Shown: positions 27,301 to 35,594, numbered from the stretch's first letter. The stretch: DNA of 64,000 nucleotides from a bacterium SCSIO 12741 (GCA_024398055.1 CP073749.1:1922594-1986593); one strand, 5' to 3'. The notes: generated by a model not told the origin, from the sequence alone. Program-made: numbers and translations.

Positions 27301-30300
27301 TGGCCCTTTGCCAGAATGCAACGATTTACTTGAATGCTTCTGGAAATGCAACCCTGGCGGTTGGCGATATCGATAATGGAAGTAACAGTTTGATTGGTTT
27401 ATCGTCTCTAACGCTTTCCAAAACAGCATTTAGTTGTGCAGACGTAGGCACCCAAACCGTAACCCTGATCGCTACCAATACCTTTGGTTCATCAGACAGC
27501 TGTACCGCTACAGTAACAGTAGTTGATTCTATTGCTCCGGTTGCTTTGACTCAAAACATAACTGTACAGTTGAACGCCGCTGGTACGGTATCCATCGCAG
27601 CTGCCGATGTTAATGACGGCTCGAATGACGCTTGCGGAATAGCGGGTATGACTGTTTCGCCAAGTTCATTTACCTGTGCTCAGGTAGGAAGCAATACCGT
27701 GACTCTAACCGTAACAGATAACAACGGAAACGTATCCACTCAAAATGCGACAGTAACGGTACAAGACAATGTTCAACCCGTTGCATCGACCAAGAATATC
27801 ACCGTTCAATTGGACTCTACAGGTAACGCCTCAATTGTTGCAGGGGATGTAAACGACGGTTCAAATGACGCTTGTGGAATCGCCAGTATGACGGTTGCAC
27901 CGAGTGCCTTTACTTGTGCTCAGGTTGGAAGCAACACGGTTACTCTAACTGTAACGGATAACAATGGAAACGTGTCTACTCAGAATGCTACGGTAACCGT
28001 TCAAGACAACGTGGTTCCAGTTGCAATTGCCAAGAATATTACCGTTCAGTTGGACGCTACGGGTAATGCCTCCATCACAGCCGCAGATGTAAACGATGGC
28101 TCAAGTGATGCTTGTGGAATTGCGAGCATGACCGTGGCACCAAGTGCCTTTACCTGTGCTCAGGTTGGAAGCAATACGGTGACCTTAACGGTTACGGACA
28201 ACAACGGAAATGTTTCCACTCAGTCTGCCACTGTAACGGTACAAGACAATGTAGCTCCAGTAGCCTTGACAAAAAACATTACGGTTCAGCTGGATGCAAC
28301 GGGTAATGCTTCTATCACGGCAGCAGATGTGAACGATGGTTCAAGTGACGCTTGTGGAATCGCGAGTATGACGGTTGCACCTAGTGCCTTTACTTGTGCC
28401 CAGGTTGGAAGCAATACGGTGACTCTAACCGTAACGGATAACAACGGAAATGTATCCACTCAGTCTGCAACTGTGACAGTACAAGATAACGTAGCTCCGG
28501 TAGCTTTGACCAAGAACATCACGGTTCAATTGGATTCGACTGGTAATACTTCGATCGTTGCAGCGGATGTAAATGACGGCTCAAATGATGCTTGTGGAAT
28601 CGCGAGTATGACGGTTGCACCAAGCGCCTTTACTTGTGCTCAGGTTGGAAGTAATACCGTGACTTTGACGGTTACGGACAACAACGGAAATGTTTCCACT
28701 CAGTCTGCCACTGTAACGGTACAAGACAATGTAGCTCCAGTAGCCTTGACAAAAAACATTACGGTTCAGCTGGATGCAACGGGTAATGCTTCTATCACGG
28801 CAGCAGATGTGAACGATGGTTCAAATGACGCTTGTGGAATCGCGAGTATGACGGTTGCACCAAGCGCCTTTACCTGTGCCCAGGTTGGAAGCAATACGGT
28901 GACCCTAACGGTTACAGACAACAACGGAAATGTATCCACTCAGTCTGCAACTGTGACGGTACAGGACAATGTAGCTCCAATAGCTTTGACCAAGAACATC
29001 ACGGTTCAATTGGATTCGACCGGAAACACTTCGATCGTTGCAGCGGATGTAAACAATGGTTCAAATGATGCTTGTGGAATCGCCAGTATGACCGTTGCAC
29101 CAAGTTCGTTTACCTGTGCTCAGGTTGGAAGCAATACAGTGACTTTGACCGTAACGGACAACAACGGAAATGTTTCTACGCAATCTGCTACGGTAACCGT
29201 TCAGGATAACGTAGCGCCGATCGCCTTGGCGAAAAACATAACGATCCAGTTGGATTCAACTGGGAATGCTTCAATCGCAGCAGCCGATGTAAATGATGGT
29301 TCAAACGATGCTTGTGGAATCGCCAGCATGGCCGTTGCACCCAATGCTTTTACTTGTTCGGAAGTGGGTAGCAATACCGTAACACTTACCGTGACCGATA
29401 ACAACGGCAATGTGTCCTCAACCTCATCAACAGTTACAGTTCAGGACTTGATTGCTCCTGTGGTGATCACCAAGAACATTACGGTTCAACTTGACTCCAC
29501 CGGACAAGTTTCCATCAATGTGAATAATGTCGACGATGGATCGAACGACGCCTGTGGTATCGATACCCTCACGGTATCACCGGCGACGTTCACTTGTAGT
29601 GAGGTGGGCGCGAACACGGTTACCCTGACTGCAACGGATGCTAATGGCAATGTGTCTTCGGCCACTGCTACGGTAACCGTTCAGGACAATGTAGCTCCTG
29701 TGGTCGTTACTCAAAACTTGAATGTGACCTTGAACGCAACAGGTACTATCTCTATCACGGCCAGTCAAGTAGACAATGGCTCAAGCGATGCCTGTGGAAT
29801 TGATACCATGGTTGTATCGCCGAGTAGCTTCACCTGTGCCGATCGAGGCAGCAACACCGTGACGCTTACGGTAACGGATAACAACGGAAACGTATCCACT
29901 GAAACCGCTCAGGTAACCGTTGAAGGAAATGCTGAATTTGAAACAACAACAGTGGTTACCCAGGTGGATTGTAAAGACAATGCAACTGGAGCTATCGACC
30001 TGAGCATTTCAGGCGGAACATTGCCTTACACTTATAGCTGGAGTAATGGTGATACCACCGAGGACATCAGTAATCTACTCGCAGGAACTTATCAGGTGAC
30101 TGTATTGGATGCCAATTCCTGTGATATCACTTTGGGTGACACCGTTACGGAGCCACCATTGCTCACTGCTTCGATTGCATCACTGTCTTATTCTTCATTA
30201 AACACCAATGCCTTTGGTAACCAGACCCACATCGTGTTAGGCTATGGTGGACAGGATTCAATCCAATTCTTTGGAAGTGCTACTGGTGGAACTCCAGGTT

Positions 30301-31145
30301 ATAGCTACAGCTGGTTCCCAACGACCGATTTGGATGACCCAACAAGCCCGAACCCAGTGTTCAAGCCAAGCTTGCCAGAGGATTCTTGTCATGTATATCA
30401 CTACACCCTAACGGTGACGGATAGCAACGGTTGTACGGCTACCTATTCCGTAGACGTGAACGTGGCCAATGTGGCTAAGACCAAAGTGTATTACGTGTGG
30501 AAATACGTGAAAAACAAAGGCAAGAAGGGTAAGAAAGGTAAAAGAGGTAAATGGGGTAAGAAAGGCAAATGGGTGAAAGTAGAGTACAAGGTGGAAAAAG
30601 TCATCATGTGCAAAACCATCACTTACACCAAAAAGCACAAATGTCACTATAAGTGCCATGGCCACCGCCACCACCGCAATTGCAAACACAAAGGTGGAAC
30701 CTATACTTACACCAAGGACATTAAGATTGAGGTAAGTAAATGGGCTGTTAAATCCCTATTGAGATGCGGATACAAATTGGGTAACTGCAGCTCTACCTGT
30801 GGATCTTCTAAAGGCGGAACCCGTTCTGATTTCATCGCCGATGAGGTGGAAGAAGACATCCTGCCGGATGAGGTGACTGGACCCGTAGTATCCGTATTCC
30901 CGAATCCTAACGACGGAGCCTTCACTATTGACCTTAATCAGTTGAATGAAGATGATCAGATTATGATTCAAGTTTTGGATCCTTCAGGAAGACTGGTTTA
31001 CGAGCAGAATCTGGAGAATACAGGTCAGGAAGTTACAGAACGAATTGACCTCAACGAACAGACTTACATGACTACTGGAATGTACATTCTACGCATTCAA
31101 GTGGGAGATCATCAACAGTACGAACGTATACAGGTGGTAAAGTAG
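21381..31145 (+). CDS. Giant T9SS-secreted multidomain adhesin (LamG, HYR-like repeats, YWTD propeller)
   Basis: The product has about 3,254 residues. The ATG at 21381 or 21384 starts a signal peptide ending VQAQ; the in-frame TTG at 21378 is ignored. In order it has: three LamG/concanavalin-like domains (approx. 21.58-22.13, 22.34-22.88, 23.24-23.93 kb), a PKD-like domain (23.94-24.20), sixteen HYR-like repeats (24.20-29.94), a SprB repeat (SISGGTLPYTYSWSNGDTTE, 29.95-30.16), a PKD-like segment, a Lys/Cys/His-rich segment (30.48-30.83), and a T9SS type A sorting domain (VFPNPNDGAF, 30.89-31.15). Three HYR units carry a large domain inserted at the same loop: a fibrinogen-like domain, an unassigned beta-sandwich, and a YWTD/LDLR-type propeller. 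It is probably a cell-surface, glycan- or protein-binding adhesin. A terminator follows. Confidence 0.92.
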   Translation: MMKTKITSLLCFGAVLMGLMSFLQVQAQCPAPTVSANGPTTFNQGGSVTLTASASNQSDAGNALNFYSSYVTVPHNSVFTAMANSMTIEAWIYQTDNVNNAIVDKGNYNFLFMAGPNGQSGLGFYNTSGGWTYGSGVVPTNQWVHVAMTWNQSTGYISFYLNGSLMSTHYRGGSLNYDSGNLNIGRQDPASCQCNIMSGQIDELRLWNVARSGSQIASDYSTSINPATSGLVAYWKFNETSGSSTYDATSNGNTGTLGGNSRVSSSASVSNKPVSYSWSNGNSGSSTTISTSGSYTATATYSNGCTSSASAATSVNVITENALHFDGVNDYVNIGNHSSLNINQAITVEAWVKPNSTSSEGPVLFNGGGWGIPGYAMHFYRGNVRVELNSGSGGKAVDNPYSLTGWHHIAFTFDASTDKILFYVDGVLQPVQGTWSGTMGTYNGSGIIGAYLGGSQSYFDGAIDELRIWNYARCGAEINHTKNCYLNGNESGLVAYYKMDQGVANGANGSIGTLTDELGNSNGTLYNMAKSGSSSNFVSGSGTSGTCTAYSLAVNAGNDITIQEGQAVTLTGSGATSYSWNNGVVNGVPFYPTSTQTYTVTGSANGCSATDQVTVTVLPNNALNFDGINDYVQLGSALTYGSSSLTAEFWVRVPKIGQGNLVNNERVGILMGNYSSNPNQNFEIHAQGQVRIYWNNGQINAFGTKDLRDNKWHRLTFVRDKSANRFYAYIDGVLEINHGTAGSDINLTSTPRIGGDRRNSSGGPSFHGWMDEVRIYNYAMNAGQVANKACVLNGNEPGLIHHYTFNNGTANGNNAGVTAVVDQAGNNNGTLIQFGLNGSASNWTSSGTCNSDPIAVAGSDQSVPVSAVSCSANVTLNGSGSSDPEGQALTYEWKNGSSVIGTSASISVTPGLGTHTYVLTVFDVHGACSMDTMQVTVSDNTAPTMAASNVTVYLDGNGSASITTADVDNGSSDNCGLASLALSQTNFSCADVGSGSTLGTSSSNPGLDCATIKKTDSSATDGTYWIDPDGTGGAAPYQCYCDMTTDGGGWMLVAHQKNTGAFAPYNSNLSPTFNYGTYVADPKASTDFYRSYSNVSHDQLMFASGDNAKWLVLDPTCARAVTGTQSPNCQVIASGGTGITAGGYTNVLFRSSQPEDPWIGGEGSHSNNIFNGMLWGENGWGPGTHGSYKNAHQGLNLFVRNSQATAASGAGGVSVTLTGTDNSGNTASATAIVDVKDTTAPNLTTQNTTLYLDANGQATLASTDVVSSSSDNCGNPTLSLSQSAFTCADAGGDPVDQSQPSGWFLAGGFRGAGQSFKAGQTGPLTDIEIMARIHPSNVTCTLELRTGSNPVGGTLLASAPVALTTTVTTYKVNFPTPAVVTAGQNYVWVVKNGSPSGLVYFHNDLGNPYPDGDLIQEISGSWNPNSNVDAYFKTFVSTAKTVSVTATDAQGNTATSTADVSILDTLAPVVQPQNLTVYLGADGTATISAGDVSTTSDNCSVVSVTLSDTAFDCSDAGVHTVTITATDASGNVGTGQATVTVIDNVPPQASANDLTVYLDANGSASVTVNDVDSNSTDNCSIASRTLSVTSFGCSDVSTGNSSAGSPNGLYFPSAFKLHSMNNNGTGFSTPVTNGGQYMSGAAYDISTNKLYWIDASSKRLMKSDQNGANQVTLVSSGMGSPRDVAIDPDGQYVYFSDYGGQYIKRVNTDGTGLTTLASGSAVRPLGIYLDRVNNHIYWADLGSGSIKRMSTNGTGITTVVSGQGDCRDVAFDAATSTLYWNRGNQGRIYKKVGAGSVTTLVSGLVQPYGVFFNDGDGKIYFTETSGAQRVSVINANGTGKTVLKTGLNNPVYISVGQAASSSSSGVSTVLTVTDVAGNSSTATSIVTVLDTIAPSVSCQPDTLLLTASGTVSNSANDLVASSSDNCGVASISASKTTFTTADVGDNSVVVTVTDSSGNSTTCTANVYVIEPAPVALCQNATIYLNASGNATLAVGDIDNGSNSLIGLSSLTLSKTAFSCADVGTQTVTLIATNTFGSSDSCTATVTVVDSIAPVALTQNITVQLNAAGTVSIAAADVNDGSNDACGIAGMTVSPSSFTCAQVGSNTVTLTVTDNNGNVSTQNATVTVQDNVQPVASTKNITVQLDSTGNASIVAGDVNDGSNDACGIASMTVAPSAFTCAQVGSNTVTLTVTDNNGNVSTQNATVTVQDNVVPVAIAKNITVQLDATGNASITAADVNDGSSDACGIASMTVAPSAFTCAQVGSNTVTLTVTDNNGNVSTQSATVTVQDNVAPVALTKNITVQLDATGNASITAADVNDGSSDACGIASMTVAPSAFTCAQVGSNTVTLTVTDNNGNVSTQSATVTVQDNVAPVALTKNITVQLDSTGNTSIVAADVNDGSNDACGIASMTVAPSAFTCAQVGSNTVTLTVTDNNGNVSTQSATVTVQDNVAPVALTKNITVQLDATGNASITAADVNDGSNDACGIASMTVAPSAFTCAQVGSNTVTLTVTDNNGNVSTQSATVTVQDNVAPIALTKNITVQLDSTGNTSIVAADVNNGSNDACGIASMTVAPSSFTCAQVGSNTVTLTVTDNNGNVSTQSATVTVQDNVAPIALAKNITIQLDSTGNASIAAADVNDGSNDACGIASMAVAPNAFTCSEVGSNTVTLTVTDNNGNVSSTSSTVTVQDLIAPVVITKNITVQLDSTGQVSINVNNVDDGSNDACGIDTLTVSPATFTCSEVGANTVTLTATDANGNVSSATATVTVQDNVAPVVVTQNLNVTLNATGTISITASQVDNGSSDACGIDTMVVSPSSFTCADRGSNTVTLTVTDNNGNVSTETAQVTVEGNAEFETTTVVTQVDCKDNATGAIDLSISGGTLPYTYSWSNGDTTEDISNLLAGTYQVTVLDANSCDITLGDTVTEPPLLTASIASLSYSSLNTNAFGNQTHIVLGYGGQDSIQFFGSATGGTPGYSYSWFPTTDLDDPTSPNPVFKPSLPEDSCHVYHYTLTVTDSNGCTATYSVDVNVANVAKTKVYYVWKYVKNKGKKGKKGKRGKWGKKGKWVKVEYKVEKVIMCKTITYTKKHKCHYKCHGHRHHRNCKHKGGTYTYTKDIKIEVSKWAVKSLLRCGYKLGNCSSTCGSSKGGTRSDFIADEVEEDILPDEVTGPVVSVFPNPNDGAFTIDLNQLNEDDQIMIQVLDPSGRLVYEQNLENTGQEVTERIDLNEQTYMTTGMYILRIQVGDHQQYERIQVVK
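27538..29937 (+). repeat. Ten tandem 240-bp HYR-like coding repeats
   Basis: Ten consecutive units of exactly 240 bases (80 residues) start near 27538, 27778, 28018, 28258, 28498, 28738, 28978, 29218, 29458 and 29698. Each contains NITVQLD..G..SI...DVNDGS.DACGI, FTC..VGSNTVTLTVTDNNGNVS and TVTVQD. Two conserved Cys per unit (DACGI and FTC) could form a disulfide. The central units are nearly identical at DNA level and the outer ones diverge. Two more units upstream (27058 and 27298) keep the 240-base period but are more diverged. Confidence 0.95.
28258..29217 (+). repeat. 480-bp dimer duplication inside the HYR array
   Basis: The unit pair at 28258-28737 (types LDATGNASIT then LDSTGNTSIV) is repeated at 28738-29217 in the same order. 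About 157 bases are identical between 28188-28344 and 28668-28824, more than between adjacent units. This points to a recent duplication of a two-unit block. Confidence 0.8.
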
Positions 31146-31220
31146 TAGTTATGCACTGATGCGATTTCATTCGGCGCGTTCCGAATCCGGGTGAAGTTAA
31201 AAGCATTAGTTCCGAGTGAA

Positions 31221-31258
31221 CCCTGGCTAGCATGGATAGCCGGGGTTCTTTTGTTTTG
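31221..31258 (+). terminator. Rho-independent terminator of the adhesin gene
   Basis: CCCTGGCTA (31221-31229) pairs with TAGCCGGGG (31237-31245), including one G-U pair, around the loop GCATGGA. The T-rich run TTCTTTTGTTTT follows. It lies 76 bases after the adhesin stop. Confidence 0.75.
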
Positions 31259-31282
31259 GCTCGCTGGGAATTAATAGTTTTG
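31250..31282 (+). promoter_or_regulatory. Bacteroidota-type promoter of the AlkD-like gene
   Basis: TTTG at 31250-31253 and TAGTTTTG at 31275-31282 are spaced 21 bases apart, matching the -33 TTTG / -7 TAnnTTTG pattern. They precede the ATG at 31305 and overlap the T-tract of the adhesin terminator. Confidence 0.55.
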
Positions 31283-31304
31283 AATAACTGAAATCCACAA
31301 AGTC

Positions 31305-32012
31305 ATGACTGCACAAGAAGTTTTAAGCCAACTGGAAACCATGGGGAGCGAACAAACCAAAAAGGTACTTACCCGACATGGAGCAAGAGAGCCTTTTTTT
31401 GGAGTAAAGGTGGGTGATCTTCAGAAGATCCGTAGAAAGGTCAAAAAGGATCAACCCCTGGCTTCGGAGCTTTACGCAACGGGCAATTCGGATGCAATGT
31501 ATCTCGCTGGATTGATTTCAGACGAAAGCGTGATCACCAAAGACGAACTTCAGAAGTGGGTGAAAGGTGCCTATTGGTATATGATTAGTGAATACACCGT
31601 TCCCTGGACGGCCGCGGAAAGCCCTTATGGGTTGGAGTTGGCCCTGGAGTGGATTGAATCGGAAGAAGAGGGTATAGCTGCAGCAGGTTGGTGTACCTTG
31701 TCCAGTTTGGCCTCTCGCAAGGCCGATGAGGATTTGGACCTCGATCTCTATTCCAATTTGATGGATCGGGCGGAACGGGAAGTGCACTCTGCGCCCAACC
31801 GGGTTCGTTACACCATGAACGGATTTGTTATTGCCTGCGGAGCCTACATCACTTCTCTTACCGACAAGGCACTGGAAATGGGAGAGCGAATTGGTAAGGT
31901 GTCGGTGGAAATGGGTGGAACAGCTTGCAAAGTGCCAGTCATTGTGCCCTATCTCAACAACATTATCGACAAGGGTCGCGTAGGTAAAAAGCGAAAAGAC
32001 GCCCGTTGTTGA
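31305..32012 (+). CDS. DNA alkylation repair protein (AlkD-like HEAT-repeat glycosylase family)
   Basis: The 235-residue all-helical protein matches the Bacteroidota members of the DNA_alkylation family along its length: RHGAREPFFGVKVGDLQKI, AMYLAGLI, YWYMISEYTVPW, APNRVRYTMNGFVIA and the basic end GKKRKDARC. AlkD-type proteins excise N3- and N7-alkylated purines with stacked HEAT-like repeats instead of base flipping. Activity of this subfamily is inferred, not shown. It is a single gene with its own promoter. Confidence 0.85.
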   Translation: MTAQEVLSQLETMGSEQTKKVLTRHGAREPFFGVKVGDLQKIRRKVKKDQPLASELYATGNSDAMYLAGLISDESVITKDELQKWVKGAYWYMISEYTVPWTAAESPYGLELALEWIESEEEGIAAAGWCTLSSLASRKADEDLDLDLYSNLMDRAEREVHSAPNRVRYTMNGFVIACGAYITSLTDKALEMGERIGKVSVEMGGTACKVPVIVPYLNNIIDKGRVGKKRKDARC

Positions 32013-32029
32013 TAGGATAACTTCCCGTT

Positions 32030-32062
32030 TTTGGGATTACCAGTGAACCAGTTTTATTTACG
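32030..32062 (+). promoter_or_regulatory. Candidate promoter of the TonB-linked receptor gene
   Basis: TTTG at 32030-32033 and TATTTACG at 32055-32062 (partial TAnnTTTG) are 21 bases apart and lie about 90 bases before the ATG at 32154. The spacing is right but the -7 match is imperfect. Confidence 0.35.
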
Positions 32063-32153
32063 ATTCAGTTTATTCAATTAACCACTCGGCCTAGAATGCT
32101 TGGGTAGTCGAGCTGCTTGTTCAACATTTGTACCTTCAAATTCAAATGGACTC

Positions 32154-34517
32154 ATGAAAAACTCGGTATTAGCATTTCTCGCCCTGATTCTGTTCACAGG
32201 CTTTGCTCATAGTCAGGAAAAGCTTTCGGTGATCAAAGGTGTGGTGATGGATAAGTCCTCCCAGTTTACCATTCCAGGAGCAAATGTTGTTTTGGTTTCT
32301 GTGGAACCTAAAAAAGGAGTGAGTACAGATGCCGAAGGACGCTTTCGAATCGAAGGTGTGGCTCCTGGCCGTCATCAGATTCAGGTGAGTTTTCTGGGCT
32401 ATGAAACCCAAACGATGTCGAACCTGTTGGTTGTGGGAGCAAAGGAATTGGAGATTCAGGTTGAACTGGTGGAGTCTTTTACCCAATTGAAAGAGGTGGT
32501 TGTTTCCTCAGAAGGAGAAAAGACCGAAGCCATCAATGAAATGGCCATGGTAAGTGCTCGACAGTTTTCAGTGGAAGAGGCTGCCCGTTATTCGGGAGCT
32601 CTTCAGGATCCTGCTCGAATGGCCACCAATTTTGCCGGAGTGAGTGGCGCCAACGATAGCCGAAATGATATCATTATTCGAGGTAATTCACCTTCTGGAG
32701 TTCTCTGGAGAATGGAGGGAATTGATATTCCATCTCCCAACCACTTTGCTACTTTAGGTACAACAGGCGGCCCGGTGGGTATGCTCAACTTGAATAACCT
32801 GGCCAACTCCGATTTCTTAACGGGTGCCTGGAGTTCGGATTATGGAAATGCTTTAAGTGGTGTGTTCGATTTGCGCCTTCGGGAAGGAAACCGGGATAAA
32901 TATGAGTTCCTGGCCCAGGTAGGGTTTAATGGATTTGAGGTTGGAGCCGAGGGGCCTTTTAGTAAAAAGAAAAAAGGATCGTTTCTGGCCAACTACCGTT
33001 ACAGCACCCTGGGCGTATTTCAGGCCTTGGGCATCAACTTGGGTACCGGAGCGGCCATTCCTCAATACCAGGATTTGACTTTTAAAATGAATTTTCCAAC
33101 GGAAAAAGCAGGAACCTTTTCAGTATTTGGAGTAGGGGGAACATCCTTCATCGAGTTTAAAGCAGAAGATTCAGATTCCCTGGACTTGTTCTCCGATGCC
33201 TACACGAATACCCGTTATTCGTCTACTACAGCCATTGTCGGTGCTTCCCACAAATACTTCTTCAACCCAAAACTTATGTCCAAGCTGACCGTGGCGGCAA
33301 GTTATACCCAAACGCTGGCAGACATTGACTCCATCAGCGATGTGGATCGTTCAGAGATTCATACCTACGGGCAGAATTTTCAGCAAACCAAGTATTCCTT
33401 GAATTACAAACTGAATAAGAAATTCAACTCCCGCAACACGATGAATGGTGGGGTGATCTTTGATCGCTACGAAATGGATGTGAACGACTCCATTTACAAA
33501 CCAGAGGGCGATTACTACCGAGTCATTACGGACTTCAACGGAGGGTTTAACTTGATGCAGCTCTTCGTGCAATGGAAGCATCGATTCAATAAGGATCTGT
33601 CAGTGAATTTGGGACTTCATTCCCAGCATTTGTTAGACAATGGCTCTTTTAATTTGGAGCCGCGGTTTGCCGCTAAGTACAGGGCAAGCGGACAGCATGT
33701 GTTTGAATTTGGAACTGGTTTGTACAGCCAGATTCAGCCCATCACCGTATACTTTGTAGAAGAAAAAGATGCCGCTGGGAATTCAACTTTACCCAACGAA
33801 GGCCTCGACTTTTCGCGAAGCGCTCATTTCGTATTGGGGCACAATTACCTGATCAACGAAAACCTTCACCTTAAATCAGAAGTGTATTACCAGTATCTGT
33901 TCAACGTGCCTGTGGACGCCACTTCCTCTTCCTTCAGCATGATCAATCAGGGGTCGGACTTTGAAATCACCACCAATACTGGAATGGTTAACCAGGGTGA
34001 TGGTTACAATTATGGTCTTGAGTTGACCCTGGAGAAGTTCTTTTCACGGGGTTATTATTTCTTGACCACCGGATCGCTGTTTGAATCCAAATACCGGGGA
34101 AGTGATGGCATCGTTCGCAACACGGCCTTTAACACCAACTACGTGTTCAATGGTTTGGCAGGAAAAGAGTTTAAGTTGAAAAAGGGGATGTCCCTCTCCT
34201 TCGATACCAAGGTGACCTATGCAGGTGGAAGAAGATACACACCCATCGATCTGGAGGCTTCTCGCCAGGCTGGTACTGAAATCCGGAAAGATGATCTGGC
34301 CTATTCCGAGCGCTACAATGACTACTTCCGTTGGGATTTTAAAATTACGCTACGTCACAATTTCAAAAAGATTTCGCAGCAGTTTGCCATCGATATTCAA
34401 AACCTGACCAACAACCAGAATGTGTTTGCTTACGGGTATAATCCACGAACTGGAGAAATTGCAACCACCTACCAGCGCGGCTTTTTTCCTGATGTGCAGT
34501 ACAAGATTTATTTCTAA
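32154..34517 (+). CDS. TonB-dependent receptor-like protein with CarboxypepD_reg domain
   Basis: The ATG at 32154 opens a signal peptide (LAFLALILFTGFAHSQ); a TTG 54 bases upstream gives an implausible leader and is rejected. The 787-residue protein has an N-terminal carboxypeptidase-regulatory-like domain (KGVVMDKSSQFTIPGANVVL, RIEGVAPGRHQIQVSFLGY). A plug domain (about 120-230; IIIRGNSPSGVLWRMEGIDIP) and a long beta-barrel ending in YKIYF follow. Such receptors import substrates across the outer membrane using TonB/ExbBD. No SusD partner is adjacent, so it is not a classical SusCD pair. The LytS/LytTR genes 27 bases downstream may co-regulate with it. Confidence 0.82.
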   Translation: MKNSVLAFLALILFTGFAHSQEKLSVIKGVVMDKSSQFTIPGANVVLVSVEPKKGVSTDAEGRFRIEGVAPGRHQIQVSFLGYETQTMSNLLVVGAKELEIQVELVESFTQLKEVVVSSEGEKTEAINEMAMVSARQFSVEEAARYSGALQDPARMATNFAGVSGANDSRNDIIIRGNSPSGVLWRMEGIDIPSPNHFATLGTTGGPVGMLNLNNLANSDFLTGAWSSDYGNALSGVFDLRLREGNRDKYEFLAQVGFNGFEVGAEGPFSKKKKGSFLANYRYSTLGVFQALGINLGTGAAIPQYQDLTFKMNFPTEKAGTFSVFGVGGTSFIEFKAEDSDSLDLFSDAYTNTRYSSTTAIVGASHKYFFNPKLMSKLTVAASYTQTLADIDSISDVDRSEIHTYGQNFQQTKYSLNYKLNKKFNSRNTMNGGVIFDRYEMDVNDSIYKPEGDYYRVITDFNGGFNLMQLFVQWKHRFNKDLSVNLGLHSQHLLDNGSFNLEPRFAAKYRASGQHVFEFGTGLYSQIQPITVYFVEEKDAAGNSTLPNEGLDFSRSAHFVLGHNYLINENLHLKSEVYYQYLFNVPVDATSSSFSMINQGSDFEITTNTGMVNQGDGYNYGLELTLEKFFSRGYYFLTTGSLFESKYRGSDGIVRNTAFNTNYVFNGLAGKEFKLKKGMSLSFDTKVTYAGGRRYTPIDLEASRQAGTEIRKDDLAYSERYNDYFRWDFKITLRHNFKKISQQFAIDIQNLTNNQNVFAYGYNPRTGEIATTYQRGFFPDVQYKIYF

Positions 34518-34544
34518 GCAGTCAGAAGGGTTAAATTTGAAAGG

Positions 34545-35594
34545 ATGACAAGACGGGAAAGACGAATCGAACTCCTGGGTTTCAACGATTTCTGGTTGGT
34601 TCTCTTGGGTATTCCCGTGACTGGAATTTTGATTCCAATCGTCTTTTTCGATTTATTACCCACCGGAGGTATAGAATACTGGAAGTTTAGCTTAATCTCC
34701 ATCGGTTTTACTGCGGCTTACTGGTTAGGTGATCGAAAAATTTTGATCTACCTCCGGAAGAAGTTCCCTGGTTACTACAAGTACAATAAGAGGATTTTCC
34801 TACAAGCCATCGTTATCCTAACCTTTACACCTGGGATTTGTTATGCGGCGGGACTTTTACTTCCGGAATTACGAACCGAGCTTTCGCCTAAATACCACCA
34901 TGAACAATATCGATACTACCTGGTTAGTCTAATTATTACGCTGGCCATTACGGCCACCTACGAGAGTATTTACGCCATCTTTCTCTTACGAAATGCCACC
35001 CTGGAAGGAGAGCGTTTAAAAAAGGAGAATCTACGGTCTCAATTAGCGACGTTGAAGAGTCAGGTAAATCCGCATTTCCTGTTTAATAGTTTGAATACAC
35101 TGAGTTCCATTATTCCAGAGAACCCGGATCAGTCGGTGGAATTTGTTCAAAAGCTCTCCACGGTTTATCGATACATTCTGGAGATCCGAGACCGGGAATT
35201 GATTTCATTACAGGAGGAATGGAAGTGTATCGAAGCCTATCGCTTTTTGCTCAATATCCGGTTTGGAGAAAACCTAAGCATCGAAAACCACATTAGCCCA
35301 GAGGACATGGACAAGCATATCGTGCCCCTATCCCTTCAAATGCTTTTGGAAAACGCCATTAAGCACAATGTGGTGTCTAATAAACGGCCGCTAACGATAG
35401 AAATCGCATCTATCGAGAATGGTCGCTTGTTGGTTTCGAATAATTTGCAGCTCAAAAATCAGGTGGAAGCCTCTACTCAAACCGGACTTGAAAATATCAA
35501 TCGCAGGTACCGAATTCTCAATGGAGAAGAGGCCGAAGTCATTGTGAGTGAGACCCACTTTCGAGTGGCCTTACCCTTAATTGAAACGGAATAG
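34545..35594 (+). CDS. LytS-type sensor histidine kinase
   Basis: The 349-residue protein has four transmembrane helices in the first 160 residues and no large extracellular domain. A coiled linker leads to the His_kinase domain, with LKSQVNPHFLFNSLNTLSSII carrying the phosphorylated His in two overlapping motifs (NPHFLFN). The ATPase N-box is LENAIKHN and TGLENINRRY follows. The kinase partners the LytTR regulator encoded directly after it. The upstream TonB-linked receptor and the downstream propeller protein are candidate signal inputs. Confidence 0.9.
   Translation: MTRRERRIELLGFNDFWLVLLGIPVTGILIPIVFFDLLPTGGIEYWKFSLISIGFTAAYWLGDRKILIYLRKKFPGYYKYNKRIFLQAIVILTFTPGICYAAGLLLPELRTELSPKYHHEQYRYYLVSLIITLAITATYESIYAIFLLRNATLEGERLKKENLRSQLATLKSQVNPHFLFNSLNTLSSIIPENPDQSVEFVQKLSTVYRYILEIRDRELISLQEEWKCIEAYRFLLNIRFGENLSIENHISPEDMDKHIVPLSLQMLLENAIKHNVVSNKRPLTIEIASIENGRLLVSNNLQLKNQVEASTQTGLENINRRYRILNGEEAEVIVSETHFRVALPLIETE

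Noticed and set aside
27538-29937. Regularly spaced repeats that could look like a CRISPR or satellite array
   Set aside because: The period is 240 bases, the units are entirely in frame within one open reading frame, and they encode HYR-like repeats. There are no short repeats with unique spacers.
21582-30971. Many open frames on the minus strand and other plus frames inside the adhesin gene
   Set aside because: They follow the repeat structure of the real gene, lack recognisable domains and are shadows of a low-stop, Thr/Ser/Asn-rich coding sequence.
32154-34517. SusC of a polysaccharide utilisation locus
   Set aside because: No SusD-like gene or glycoside hydrolase is adjacent, and the protein is shorter than typical SusC. 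It is left as a TonB-dependent receptor-like protein.
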